Made by a program: the position numbers and the translations under genes. Below the pieces are notes generated by a model. That model was not told where the DNA came from and did no database searches. It was given only the letters and a program-made list of their open reading frames with translations. Positions 1 to 8,764 of a stretch of 64,000 nt of DNA are shown here, in pieces (the stretch's first letter is position 1; each line of letters starts with the position of its first letter). Location of the stretch: contig JAKARB010000003.1 of NCBI GenBank assembly GCA_021819435.1, forward strand, positions 124,001-188,000. Direction: 5' to 3'. Origin of the DNA: Pseudomonadota bacterium. Lineage in GTDB: Bacteria > Pseudomonadota > Gammaproteobacteria > Burkholderiales > Burkholderiaceae_C.

Positions 1-481
1 CGGTGGGCACCAGCAACAAAAACGGCGCCGCCAGCGCCAGCAGCCAGAGCTGCGAATAAGGCATGGCCGTGGCCTGCCACGACACCAGCGAGAGGCCGAC
101 CGCAGCCAGCGCGCCCAGCACCACGGCCGCGCGCAGCACGCCCACCAGCATCGGCAGCGAACGCCAAACATCGCCCCTCACCTGACGCGACATCTGCCGC
201 GCCAGCCACAGCCCCAGACCCGAGAACAAGGTCAGCAGCCCCGACTCCACCGCCACGAACAGCGCGAAAGCGCCCTGCACCTTGGGCCCCATGCGCGCCA
301 CCAGCACCGTGATGGCCAGGCCCAGGCCGACGATGGCCAGCTTGGCCATCAGGTTGCCCAACGCGGCCCGGGGCACGTTCGCCAGCGCCTGCTGCAAGCG
401 AGCGCGCCAGCCAGAGGCGGAGGCGGCGGGAGCGGGGACAGATGCGGAAGCCGCGGACCGGGGGGGCAAGGAGTCGGACAT
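1..481 (-). CDS. Flippase-like polysaccharide/lipid transport membrane protein (partial)
   Basis: The first 160 codons are in the window and the rest runs off the left edge. After an Ala/Ser/Pro-rich cytoplasmic tail of about 40 residues there is a run of hydrophobic segments with short basic loops (around residues 45-62, 66-90, 110-130 and 140-158). The pattern of a small-residue helix followed by a G-P-K-V-Q-G-A-F-A-L-F loop resembles the N-terminus of MATE/Wzx-type oligosaccharide flippases. Such proteins move lipid-linked sugars across the inner membrane. The substrate cannot be read from this fragment, and another multi-pass transporter is possible. Confidence 0.6.
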   Translation of the reverse strand, partial: MSDSLPPRSAASASVPAPAASASGWRARLQQALANVPRAALGNLMAKLAIVGLGLAITVLVARMGPKVQGAFALFVAVESGLLTLFSGLGLWLARQMSRQVRGDVWRSLPMLVGVLRAAVVLGALAAVGLSLVSWQATAMPYSQLWLLALAAPFLLLVPT

Positions 482-562
482 GGGCCGCATTGTCGCCGAC
501 CAAGGCCATTCAAGGCGGCACACCAGCGCATGGGACACGTCGTCGCCGTCGGCCTCGAAAAG

Positions 563-1078
563 TCAACGAAGCAGAAATTCCACAAGCCGCCCCAACGCAG
601 GCTCCCTTTGGCGAGCGGCTTCCAGCAAATCTCTGGGGAAATGGCGCTCAAACAAACCTGGCGTGTGAGCCTCCATCCCAAATTTTTTCTCGAATGCGCT
701 CTTGCACTGCTTCGTGGTGTGGGGCACGCGATGACCGGCCACGCGCAACAGCAGTGCCTCCAGGCAGGGCTGCGCCTCAAAAACCTCGATGTCCTGTTTC
801 GCAGCCAAGGCGCGCTGCGCGTCGTTCCAATCGGTGTCCGTGTCGAGCAAGGCCCCGACTTGGTCATAAGCCGCTTGAGCGCTCTGGCGATGCGTGTGAT
901 TCAGAACATTCGCTCCGCCTTTGCCCTTGGCTGTCTTCACGGTGACGTGCTTGCTACCCCGCAACACATAGATCGCCTTGAGGTGGTTCAAGAAGGCCTG
1001 CTCAGCCAGCCCCTCCCCCACCAACAAGGCGGTCTTGCGCTGTGAGCGCCCTCGTGAAGCCAAGGCAGAGCGCGCCAT
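563..1078 (-). CDS. rloB: RloB-family protein, TOPRIM-like partner of an ABC-type ATPase (AbiLii-like)
   Basis: The 171-residue protein starts with a basic tail, then a strand-turn-helix G-E-G-L-A-E-Q-A-F-L (E22 and E26) and, near residue 79, a D-T-D-T-D acidic cluster. This is the spacing expected of the metal-binding Glu and DxD motifs of TOPRIM-type nucleases. RloB proteins are paired with RloA-type ATPases, and AbiL systems have the same two-part make-up; these pairs are linked to phage defence. Its start overlaps the stop of the upstream ATPase gene as TGATG, so the two are probably translated together. The family call comes from motif pattern and pairing; nuclease activity is inferred. 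Confidence 0.75.
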   Translation of the reverse strand: MARSALASRGRSQRKTALLVGEGLAEQAFLNHLKAIYVLRGSKHVTVKTAKGKGGANVLNHTHRQSAQAAYDQVGALLDTDTDWNDAQRALAAKQDIEVFEAQPCLEALLLRVAGHRVPHTTKQCKSAFEKKFGMEAHTPGLFERHFPRDLLEAARQREPALGRLVEFLLR

Positions 1079-2271
1079 CAGAGTTGTGGCACGGCGCCAT
1101 AGGCGCCCGCCATGTACTTGGCGTAGAAATTGTCGTCATTGCGGATGCCAAGGATGCTGTCCATGCGCCAGGCAGTGCTCTCGCACTCTTCGTTCTTTTC
1201 GACCAGCATCACCTGCGACTTGTGCAACACATTGAGCACCTCCATTGCATGGCAGGTGAAGATGATTTGCGCCTTGTGGGGATTGGTTTCTTTGTGGGCG
1301 AACAGGTCAAGGATGGGCTCCAGCATGTGGGGATGCAAGTCGTTCTCGAACTCGTCCACCACAACCAAGCCACCCTCAGCCAAGGCCGGCAACAGGCCTG
1401 CCAACAGCACAAACGCGCTTTGAGTACCGCTTGATTCGTTAAAGAACGACAACTCGTGCTTCAGGCCTTGCCGGTCGGTGTGCACACCAAACGGCAGCCA
1501 GACTTTCTCAGGCTCTTCACCGGGCATCTGCAAGGTTTGCTCACGCACTTGCACATCGCTCAAGCCCAAGTTCCAGGACTTCAACAAGGACACCATCCAG
1601 GCCTGCTGCTCTTGATTGAGTGCAAAGTGCCGCGCTGCCACGGGCAAATCCCTGTCAGCTCGAAAGGACATTCGGCCCGTGGCCACCACGTTGGTCTGCA
1701 GATGGATGCGGGTGAACATCTGTGCTTGCTCAACGCCGTATTGGGCCGCGGTAGAAATCAGCGAAGCGTTAGGGCGAACTTTGCGGGCCTCGGATGGCGC
1801 CATGCCGAAGTCCTGCTGTTTGACTTGATAGTGCTGCGCAGATTCATCCCAATCGCGCACGAACACGTAGCTGAATCCCTTGACCTTTTGCTGATAGAGC
1901 GCCTCGTGCAGCACTCGCTGGGGCGTCAGGCGCAGCACATAACGCCACAGTTGGCCGTCCGGATCTTCGGCCTCGACCTCGAACTCGGTTGGCTCATCAA
2001 TGGCGCTGAAGTGGGGCGTGACCGCGATGAGCGAGTCCACCGGGGCTCTGAAGGAATTCTTCAGGAACCAGGCGACGAACACCAGGGGCTTGAGCAGGGC
2101 TGTCTTGCCCGAACCATTGGCGCCAATGACCGCCGTCACAGTGCTGAGGCGGTGGCCGCCTGTCGAGACCACGTCCCAACCCACCTGCGGTACCTTGCGG
2201 TTCAAACGCAGGCTCACCTCGGTCGGTTCACGAAAGCTCTGAAAGTTCGAAAAGGCGTAACGGTGCAACAT
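1078..2271 (-). CDS. rloA: RloA/AbiLi-like AAA (ABC-type) ATPase of a defence pair
   Basis: A 397-residue ATPase. With the start at 2271 the protein opens M-L-H-R-Y-A-F-S-N-F-Q-S-F-R-E, the usual beginning of SMC/RecF-like defence ATPases; an in-frame start 30 bases upstream would only add a poorly conserved tail. The Walker A motif G-A-N-G-S-G-K-T lies at residues 50-57. An S-S-G-T-Q signature, a Walker B G-G-L-V-V-V-D-E-F-E-N-D-L-H-P and an H-loop (F-T-C-H-A) follow in the last third. No transmembrane segment is seen, so it is not a transporter. It is the first gene of the rloA-rloB operon. A perfect inverted repeat lies 8 bases upstream of the start and could control it. Confidence 0.8.
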   Translation of the reverse strand: MLHRYAFSNFQSFREPTEVSLRLNRKVPQVGWDVVSTGGHRLSTVTAVIGANGSGKTALLKPLVFVAWFLKNSFRAPVDSLIAVTPHFSAIDEPTEFEVEAEDPDGQLWRYVLRLTPQRVLHEALYQQKVKGFSYVFVRDWDESAQHYQVKQQDFGMAPSEARKVRPNASLISTAAQYGVEQAQMFTRIHLQTNVVATGRMSFRADRDLPVAARHFALNQEQQAWMVSLLKSWNLGLSDVQVREQTLQMPGEEPEKVWLPFGVHTDRQGLKHELSFFNESSGTQSAFVLLAGLLPALAEGGLVVVDEFENDLHPHMLEPILDLFAHKETNPHKAQIIFTCHAMEVLNVLHKSQVMLVEKNEECESTAWRMDSILGIRNDDNFYAKYMAGAYGAVPQL

Positions 2272-2279
2272 GGTTTGAT

Positions 2280-2302
2280 CTTGTGCCCAAGAAAGGCACA
2301 AG
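2280..2302. promoter_or_regulatory. 8-bp perfect inverted repeat upstream of the rloA-like gene
   Basis: CTTGTGCC, seven bases, then GGCACAAG form a perfect palindrome that ends 8 bases before the ATPase start. It could be a repressor operator or a hairpin in the mRNA leader that hides the start. No transcription factor gene is next to it. Confidence 0.5.
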
Positions 2303-2324
2303 AATCAACATTATCAAAAACATT

Positions 2325-2354
2325 CAACAAAAATCCGTTGAAAACCAACAAAAA
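2325..2354. repeat. Two direct repeats spaced two helical turns apart
   Basis: CAACAAAAA occurs at 2325-2333 and 2346-2354, exactly 21 bases apart, in an AT-rich stretch between the defence operon and lysS. The spacing puts both copies on one face of the helix, as expected for a protein-binding site. On the minus strand a GATAAT -10-like hexamer lies close by toward the defence operon. Confidence 0.35.
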
Positions 2355-2526
2355 CCCTCTTCATTCAGAGGAATGACTCCGCTTCGGTTTCTTCACGACC
2401 AAGCGTCCCCGCGCCTTCTGCTCATGCATGCCTTTGCTTTAGCGGCGCGCGCCAGGGAGTCCCCGCCCCTCGATGATGCGAATTCGTACAATGGCGGGTT
2501 CTGCGCCCATTTCGCTGCATCAAACC

Positions 2527-4068
2527 ATGACCACGCCCCAACACCCCGCCCAAGCAGGCGCCAACCCAGAAGCCGCTTCCGCCGAGCCTCAGGTCGACAC
2601 CAACAAACTGGTGGCCGAGCGCCGCGAGAAACTGGCCGCCATCCGGGCCCAGGGCGTGGCCTTCCCCAACGACTTCAAGCCCGCTGACCGCGCAGCCAGC
2701 CTGCACGCCGCCCACGACGGCACCGACGCCGAGGCCCTCGAAGCCCAGGCCGTGAAAGCCATCGTCGGCGGCCGCCTGATGCTCAAGCGCGTCATGGGCA
2801 AGGCCTGCTTCGGCACCCTGCAAGACGCCACAGGCCGCATCCAGGTCTACGTCACGCTCGACAACGTCGGCGCAGAAACGTTGCAGGCCTTCAAGCACTG
2901 GGACCTGGGCGACATCCTCGGCGCCGAGGGCACGCTGTTCAAGACCAAGACGGGCGAGCTCTCCATCAAGGTCACGGGCATCCGCCTGCTGACCAAGTCC
3001 CTGCGCCCGCTGCCCGACAAGTTCCACGGCATGACCGACCAGGAACAGAAATACCGCCAGCGCTACGTCGACCTGATCGTCGACGAGCACTCGCGTTCGC
3101 GATTCATCGCCCGCAGCAAGGCCATCGCATCCATCCGCGCCTTCATGGTCGACAACGGCTTCCTCGAAGTCGAAACGCCCATGATGCACCCCATCCCCGG
3201 TGGCGCGAACGCCAAGCCCTTCATCACCCACCACAACGCGCTCGACCAGGAGATGTTCCTGCGCATCGCGCCCGAGCTCTACCTCAAGCGCCTGGTGGTC
3301 GGTGGCTTCGAGCGCGTGTTCGAGATCAACCGCAACTTCCGCAACGAAGGCGTGTCGGTTCGGCACAACCCCGAGTTCACGATGATGGAGTTCTACGCGG
3401 CCTGGTGGAACCACCGCGACCTGATGGACTTCACCGAGAGCATCCTGCGCCACGCGGCCATCGCCGCCGTCGGCACCGCCAAACTCAGCTATGGCGGCAA
3501 GGAAGTCGACCTCGAATCGCCCTTCGAGCGCCTGACGGTGCGCGATTCGCTCATCAAGCACGCCGGCCTGAGCGCCGCCGAAGCCGATGACGCCGCCGTG
3601 CTGCGCGCCAAGCTCAAGCACCTGGGCGAAGAACCGCCCGCCCGCTGGAGTCTGGCCGAGCTGCAATTCGGCCTGTTCGAAGCCGCCGTCGAAGAAAAGC
3701 TCTGGCAGCCCACCTTCATCATCGACTACCCGGTCGAGGTCAGCCCGCTGGCCCGCGCATCGGATGCCGACCCCAGCATCACCGAGCGCTTCGAGCTCTT
3801 CATCACCGGCCGCGAATACGGCAACGGCTTCTCCGAGCTCAACGACCCCGAAGAGCAGGCCGCGCGCTTCCAGGCCCAGGCCGACGCGAAAGACGCGGGC
3901 GACGAAGAGGCCATGTACTTCGACGCCGACTACATCCGCGCGCTCGAGTACGGCCTGCCCCCGACCGGCGGCTGCGGCATCGGCATCGACCGCCTGATGA
4001 TGCTGCTGACCGACGCGCCCAACATCCGCGACGTCATCCTTTTCCCGGCCCTGCGCCGCGAGGGCTGA
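2527..4068 (+). CDS. lysS: Lysyl-tRNA synthetase (class II)
   Basis: The 513-residue enzyme charges tRNA-Lys in the cytoplasm. An N-terminal OB-fold for anticodon binding (about residues 60-160) is followed by the class II catalytic core. Motif 1 region [10 protein letters not shown] and the [11 protein letters not shown] loop are present, motif 2 is [14 protein letters not shown], and motif 3 is G-C-G-I-G-I-D-R-L near the C-terminus. Upstream in-frame ATGs exist, but 2527 gives the normal family length with the usual Thr/Pro/Ala-rich tail. It stands alone, with no obvious cotranscribed neighbour. Confidence 0.97.
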   Translation: MTTPQHPAQAGANPEAASAEPQVDTNKLVAERREKLAAIRAQGVAFPNDFKPADRAASLHAAHDGTDAEALEAQAVKAIVGGRLMLKRVMGKACFGTLQDATGRIQVYVTLDNVGAETLQAFKHWDLGDILGAEGTLFKTKTGELSIKVTGIRLLTKSLRPLPDKFHGMTDQEQKYRQRYVDLIVDEHSRSRFIARSKAIASIRAFMVDNGFLEVETPMMHPIPGGANAKPFITHHNALDQEMFLRIAPELYLKRLVVGGFERVFEINRNFRNEGVSVRHNPEFTMMEFYAAWWNHRDLMDFTESILRHAAIAAVGTAKLSYGGKEVDLESPFERLTVRDSLIKHAGLSAAEADDAAVLRAKLKHLGEEPPARWSLAELQFGLFEAAVEEKLWQPTFIIDYPVEVSPLARASDADPSITERFELFITGREYGNGFSELNDPEEQAARFQAQADAKDAGDEEAMYFDADYIRALEYGLPPTGGCGIGIDRLMMLLTDAPNIRDVILFPALRREG

Positions 4069-4116
4069 CCACCCGGGGCGCATCACCCGAGCACGGCCAA
4101 ACTCCAAGCCACCGTG

Positions 4117-6276
4117 ATGCGCGCCCCCATCAACGCTCTCGGCACCGCCCTCCAACGCATCCCCGCATCCCTGCTCAATGGCCTGACCATTGGCGCAGGC
4201 CTGATGCTGCTCACGGGCATCCTCCTGCCCATCGGTGGCATGAGCGCCGCCGTCTCGGCCTCGTCAGGCTATGGCGCGGCCTCGGTCGCCGACGTGGTCT
4301 GCCCACCACGAGGCAAAGCGCTGACCATGCTGATCGCGGTGATCGCGGTCACCCTCGTGACTGCCCTGGTGCAACTCGCGCACGGCCATGGCTGGGCGAT
4401 GGCCGCCGTCGTGCTGGGCGTGACCTTCGTGGCCCTGCTGTGGAGCGCCTGGGGCAAGCGGGGCCTGCCACAGAGCTTCGCGATGATTCTCACGCTCATC
4501 TTCCAGATGGCTGCGTTGCGAGGTGTTGCCCCCCTCGAAGCCTCTGCCCAGTTCGTGCATGCAGGCTGGGTGGCAGCAGGCGCCATCGCGATGGGCGCCT
4601 GGGCGATTTTGACCAACCGCTGGCTCGCACCGCGCTACCGCGTGCTGGCCCTGGCCGACAGCCTGCAGAACCTCTCGCGCATGGTGGGCACGCAGGCCGC
4701 CTGGACCCGCGACCGCGCCACGCCCGGCGCTGCCCCATCCGCCCAACGCGACCTGCTCGCCCTCATCCGCCAGCAGGCCGCTTTGGCCGACGTGTTCCAA
4801 AGCGCGCGCGACCTGATCTACGACGGCGCCGCACACACCACCGCCCCCTTGCGCCGCCGCCAGGTCGACACGCTGATTCATGTCATCAACCTGCGCGACG
4901 TCATCCTGGCCTGCCAGTTGGACATCGACGAACTCGCGCCTGATCCGGCCACGCGCCCGACCCTGCTCAAGGTGGCCGGCTTCTTGAGTTGGCACGCCGA
5001 CAAGGTGGCGATGTGGTCGAGGTGCATGCGCGAAGGGCTGGCGCTGCCCCCTGCCAGCGAACCGCCAACGCTCGACGCCCCTGAAGACAACCGTAGACTG
5101 CAAGCCCTCGTGCGGCGAGCGCAGCACCTGCATGCGCATGGCGAGGCCTTGCGCACCGCCATGCTGGGCACCTCGCCTGGCCCACACCCGGAGGCCGATG
5201 GCCTGCGCTCGCTGACCTCGCCAACCGGTTGGTCGCTGGCCCCCTTGCTGCGCCAGTTGAACTGGCGCGCCCCGACCTTGCGTTATGCCTTACGAGCCAC
5301 GCTGGCCATGGCCTGCGCGCTCGCGCTGAGCGGCGTGTTGCCTTGGCACAGCCATCCACACTGGCTGCTGCTCACCGTGGCGGTGGTGATGCGTGGCAAC
5401 CTCGAGCAGACCTTGGCGCGGCGAGACGCCCGCATCGTCGGCACCTTTGTCGGCTGCGCACTGGGTTTCGCTTTGCTGGCTTTTCAGCCTGACATGGCGC
5501 TGCGCTTTGTCGTGCTGGCCCTGAGCATGGCCGTGGCGCACGCCTACGTGGTGCGTGATTACCGCGTCACCACCACCGCAGCCGCCGTGATGGCCTTGGT
5601 GCAGGCGAACCTCTTCGCTGCTGCTGCCCACCCGCTGTGGCAGGACGCTGCCGAGCGCCTGGCTGACACCTTGATTGGAGCCGCCATCGCCTGGGGGTTC
5701 AGCTATGTGTTGCCTGCCTGGGAGAAGGGGCAATTGCCGGATCTGATTCGCCACCTGCGGCACGCGCTCGGCCGTTATGGCCACCACGTGCTGCAATGGT
5801 CAGGCGAAGCAGCGCCTCAGGCCGAACGCCCCCAGACCCGGCGTGATGTCTACGACTCGATCTGGATGCTCGCCCAGGCCCTGCAGCGCACCGTGCGCGA
5901 GCCCGGGCGTGCCGGCAGTTGGTCGCCTCAACTGGAGGCCCTGCTGATTCGCAGCCACCGGCTGATCGGGCTGCTCGCCGTGGTGCACATCGTGCTCCTT
6001 CACCGCCGTCAGGACCTGAACGCAGCCACTGCGATCGCGGTGATCAATGCTGGCCGAGCAGACCTTCGGGCTTGCCTCATGGATGAGCGCCCCACCCTGC
6101 GCGAGGCACCCACGCCTCATGCACCCTCCACCGACATCACCGACGCCGACTCCTTGCAGAGCCTGCCCGCCCCTCACGGCGACCCCACTCCGTGGCTGAT
6201 GCACCGCATGGCGCAGATCGAGCAAGAAGCCCGGGCATGGGCCGAGGCGGCCCACGAGATCGAGCACAGGCGCTGA
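4117..6276 (+). CDS. FUSC/YccS-like inner-membrane protein
   Basis: About 719 residues with two hydrophobic blocks, near residues 15-165 and 390-540, each holding five or six predicted helices. They are separated by a cytoplasmic helical stretch of about 220 residues and followed by a soluble C-terminus. This duplicated layout is that of the fusaric acid resistance/YccS/aromatic-acid-efflux superfamily. The R-A-T-L-A-M-A-C-A-L-A-L-S-G start of the second block fits. A GTG codon directly precedes the chosen ATG, so the start is uncertain by one codon. No periplasmic adaptor or outer-membrane gene is adjacent, so it may act alone; the substrate is unknown. Confidence 0.8.
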   Translation: MRAPINALGTALQRIPASLLNGLTIGAGLMLLTGILLPIGGMSAAVSASSGYGAASVADVVCPPRGKALTMLIAVIAVTLVTALVQLAHGHGWAMAAVVLGVTFVALLWSAWGKRGLPQSFAMILTLIFQMAALRGVAPLEASAQFVHAGWVAAGAIAMGAWAILTNRWLAPRYRVLALADSLQNLSRMVGTQAAWTRDRATPGAAPSAQRDLLALIRQQAALADVFQSARDLIYDGAAHTTAPLRRRQVDTLIHVINLRDVILACQLDIDELAPDPATRPTLLKVAGFLSWHADKVAMWSRCMREGLALPPASEPPTLDAPEDNRRLQALVRRAQHLHAHGEALRTAMLGTSPGPHPEADGLRSLTSPTGWSLAPLLRQLNWRAPTLRYALRATLAMACALALSGVLPWHSHPHWLLLTVAVVMRGNLEQTLARRDARIVGTFVGCALGFALLAFQPDMALRFVVLALSMAVAHAYVVRDYRVTTTAAAVMALVQANLFAAAAHPLWQDAAERLADTLIGAAIAWGFSYVLPAWEKGQLPDLIRHLRHALGRYGHHVLQWSGEAAPQAERPQTRRDVYDSIWMLAQALQRTVREPGRAGSWSPQLEALLIRSHRLIGLLAVVHIVLLHRRQDLNAATAIAVINAGRADLRACLMDERPTLREAPTPHAPSTDITDADSLQSLPAPHGDPTPWLMHRMAQIEQEARAWAEAAHEIEHRR

Positions 6277-6309
6277 GCCAGAAACCGCTGGGTTCAGGGC
6301 CTGGCTCGC

Positions 6310-6534
6310 TCAGCGGCGGCTGGCGCCAACGACGAGCAAGACACCGCCCACGGCGGTCATCGCCACACCGACCCACACGGGCACGTTGATGCGATTTTCC
6401 TTCTCCACATCGACCTGCACCGGCCCCAACTTCAAGGCGGTGCGATCTTCGGTGTAATTGAATCCACCATAACTCAAAGCCCCAATGCCGAGGACGAGGA
6501 GGATGGCTCCTGCGATGGTGCCGGCGTGCTTCAT
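6310..6534 (-). CDS. DUF3185-like small membrane protein
   Basis: A 74-residue protein with two hydrophobic helices (about 3-21 and 53-71) joined by a polar loop that contains an N-R-I-N-V-P-V-W motif. An AAGGAG ribosome-binding site 8-9 bases upstream fixes the start at 6534 and excludes a slightly longer frame. The size and layout match the DUF3185 family, whose function is unknown. It faces away from the zinc peptidase gene; the 212-base gap between them carries palindromes discussed as operators. Confidence 0.7.
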   Translation of the reverse strand: MKHAGTIAGAILLVLGIGALSYGGFNYTEDRTALKLGPVQVDVEKENRINVPVWVGVAMTAVGGVLLVVGASRR

Positions 6535-6652
6535 GGTGTGTTCTCCTTGCATGTGATTGAACAGCGGACGCCTTCAGTCTGCCCATGCGTGTGGCCCCAG
6601 CCCACCAGCGAGCGACGCATCCGCATGTCGGCGCCCTCCTACATCCGGCTTG

Positions 6653-6696
6653 CTTGTCAGACAAGGCCGCACCGGACTGACGGCGCCGTCCGACAG
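6653..6696. promoter_or_regulatory. Candidate operators with GTC-N-GAC core (two sites)
   Basis: CTTGTC-A-GACAAG at 6653-6665 is a perfect 13-base palindrome, and CGTCCGACAG at 6687-6696 shares the core. Both lie between the divergent DUF3185 and zinc-peptidase genes. Related cores occur at 7817-7823, 8291-8299 and 10833-10842, each in a short gap before a small stress-type gene. Confidence 0.4.
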
Positions 6697-6746
6697 ACTT
6701 CACGGGCCACATCCGCGAGCATGTCCTCACTTCAGGAGGACACCCC

Positions 6747-7775
6747 ATGCAGAGTTTTCACTGCCTTGGCTGCGGCCAGGCCGCCTACCTTCGCAACGAC
6801 TGGTGCGCACGCTGCCAGGCGCCCTTGGGTTTCTCACCCGAGCACTGGGCCTTCATGCCGCTGGAAGCCGCACAAGCCGAGGGCTTGAGGCCTTGCGCCC
6901 ACCGCGCCACGGGCCTGTGCAATTGGCTGGTCTCAGCCGATGACACGCATGAGCATTGCATCAGTTGCCGCATGACCGAGTGCTTGCCTGCGCTCGGCCG
7001 CACCGAGGTGGACCGCCCCGTCTACCGGCTGGAACTGGCCAAGCGCCGCCTCTTGCTGAGCCTGCGCGAACTCGGTCTGCCGGCCCTGCCCGGCGAGACC
7101 CGGCAGCCCCTGCGTTTCGCCTTCCTCGAAGACCTGCCCGATCAGCCTGCCGTGATCACCGGCCACGCACAGGGCCTGATCACCGTGAACATCAAAGAAG
7201 GCGATCCCAGGCAGCGGCTCGATGAACAGCTCGCCATGGGCGAACCGCAGCGCACCCTGCTCGGGCACCTGCGCCATGAAAGCGGCCATTTCTATTGGGA
7301 TGAATGGATCGGGGCCGATGCAGGCTGGCAAACCCGCTTTCGCGAGCTGTTCGGCGATGAACAGCTCGATTACGCCCAGGCCCTCGCCGAGCACCACGCC
7401 CATCCACGTCCTTGGGACCCCTTGCGGCCCGAGGGCGCGATTTCACGCTACGCCCTGGCCCATCCCTGGGAGGACTGGGCAGAGACTTGGGCGCACTACC
7501 TGCTGATGGTCGACGCCTTGAGCGAAACAGCGTTGGGCGAAGACCAGGATGAGGCCCTCAGGACAACCCAGGCGTCGAAGCTGGCGGGCCACCTCGTGCG
7601 CGACACCGAGCTCAATGACCTCGTGAACACCTGGCTGCAGCGGGCCCGCGATGGCAACGCGCTCAACCGCGCCCTGGGCCTGCCAGACGCCTACCCCTTC
7701 GTGATCGACGAAGGCGTGCGCGCCAAGCTGGGCTTCGTGCACGAGCTGGTTCGCGAGCAGGCATGCGCCCGATGA
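6747..7775 (+). CDS. Putative zinc-binding metallopeptidase with N-terminal zinc ribbon
   Basis: 342 residues. The N-terminus carries Cys pairs C6/C9 and C20/C23, followed by more Cys/His residues (C50, C58, H70, C71, C74), a double zinc-ribbon layout. The catalytic region has H177-E-S-G-H181-F-Y-W-D, a gluzincin-type HExxH, and a later W-E-D-W-A-E-T-W-A-H segment typical of this conserved family (putative zinc-binding peptidase, PF15887-like). A strong AGGAGG-type site precedes the ATG. The protein lacks a signal peptide, so it is cytoplasmic; the substrate is unknown. Confidence 0.8.
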   Translation: MQSFHCLGCGQAAYLRNDWCARCQAPLGFSPEHWAFMPLEAAQAEGLRPCAHRATGLCNWLVSADDTHEHCISCRMTECLPALGRTEVDRPVYRLELAKRRLLLSLRELGLPALPGETRQPLRFAFLEDLPDQPAVITGHAQGLITVNIKEGDPRQRLDEQLAMGEPQRTLLGHLRHESGHFYWDEWIGADAGWQTRFRELFGDEQLDYAQALAEHHAHPRPWDPLRPEGAISRYALAHPWEDWAETWAHYLLMVDALSETALGEDQDEALRTTQASKLAGHLVRDTELNDLVNTWLQRARDGNALNRALGLPDAYPFVIDEGVRAKLGFVHELVREQACAR

Positions 7776-7912
7776 ACCAACCCATGCGGCCTTGTCCTAC
7801 TCACCAACGCGCAGGCGTCCGACACGTTGCCATGCGCCCCACACCCACCATTGCATCACCGGGGCCCCAGCCCCTTCACGCAACGCCCCATCGGGCACCA
7901 AGGAGAACATCC

Positions 7913-8230
7913 ATGCGAATCAACACCCTGCTCATCGCCGCCGTCACCGCCGCAGCATCGCTGACCGCCTTGCCCGGCTGCGCCGTCAGCCGCGACCAAT
8001 CGACCGTGGGTGAATACATCGACGACGCGACCATCACCACCAAGGTCAAGGCCAAGTTCGTTGAAGACAAGACCGTGGATGCCTCCGCCATCAGCGTGGA
8101 GACCCTCAACGGCGAGGTGATCCTCTCGGGCTTCGCCAAGTCGAGCGCTGAAAAGGCCCGTGCCCAGGAAATCGCCCGCCAAGTCAAGGGCGTGCGTTCC
8201 GTGAAGAACGCACTGGAAGTTCGCGGTTGA
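7913..8230 (+). CDS. BON-domain lipoprotein (OsmY-like)
   Basis: A 105-residue protein. The AAGGAG site just upstream of 7913 and a lipoprotein signal ending L-P-G-C (Cys near residue 23) select this start over longer in-frame options. After D-D-A-T-I-T-T-K-V-K-A-K-F it has a single BON domain with the usual L-N-G-E-V-I-L-S-G-F and G-V-R-S-V-K-N turns. BON proteins bind phospholipid surfaces and are often induced by osmotic or envelope stress. A GTC-N-GAC core lies at 7817-7823. The neighbouring two-component genes suggest stress regulation (inferred). Confidence 0.85.
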   Translation: MRINTLLIAAVTAAASLTALPGCAVSRDQSTVGEYIDDATITTKVKAKFVEDKTVDASAISVETLNGEVILSGFAKSSAEKARAQEIARQVKGVRSVKNALEVRG

Positions 8231-8342
8231 TCCCCCGATCGGCCCGCATGTTTCCCACCCGCTGAAATCGGGTGGGTCGCACGGCGCGCGTGTCGGACAA
8301 GTCCTACATGCGCGCTGGCGCGTTTCCGGTTCAATCGGCCCC

Positions 8343-8750
8343 ATGTCCACCGCCACACCTCTCTTGCGCTGTTTCATCGTCGAGGACAGCCCCCTCATCC
8401 TTCGCAACCTGACCGACACGCTCGAACAGGTGCTGCCACTTCAGGTGGTGGGGACGGCTGACGACGAAGCGAGCGCCATGGCGTGGATCCGGAACCATCC
8501 ATCGGCGTGCGACCTGATGATCATCGATGTGTTCCTGAAGTCGGGCATCGGGCTCAATGTGCTCGCGGCAGCGCGAGAGAACGCCTCACACGCCCGCAAG
8601 GTGGTGCTCACCAACTACGCCACCGATGTCATCCGCGAACGCAGCCTGACCCTGGGCGCAGATCGCGTGTTCGACAAGTCCAGCGAACTCGAAGACCTCA
8701 TCGCCTATTGCGGCGAACTCGTCCAGGACTCGACGACGGGGGCCGCCTGA
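8343..8750 (+). CDS. Stand-alone receiver-domain response regulator
   Basis: 135 residues that form one CheY-like receiver and nothing else. The acidic pocket is E14-D15, the phospho-acceptor is D62 in M-I-I-D-V-F-L-K-S-G, and a T in V-V-L-T-N-Y and K in F-D-K-S-S follow at the expected places. With no output domain it probably acts by protein contact, perhaps competing for phosphate with the NarL-type regulator encoded convergently only 14 bases away. A TGTC-G-GACA palindrome at 8291-8299 lies 44 bases before the start. Confidence 0.88.
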   Translation: MSTATPLLRCFIVEDSPLILRNLTDTLEQVLPLQVVGTADDEASAMAWIRNHPSACDLMIIDVFLKSGIGLNVLAAARENASHARKVVLTNYATDVIRERSLTLGADRVFDKSSELEDLIAYCGELVQDSTTGAA

Positions 8751-8764
8751 ACAGGCGGCCGCGC

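Noticed and set aside
2422..4155. Long open frame antisense to lysS (577 codons)
   Set aside because: It mirrors the codon pattern of lysS, has no recognisable domain or ribosome-binding site, and lysS is certain on the other strand.
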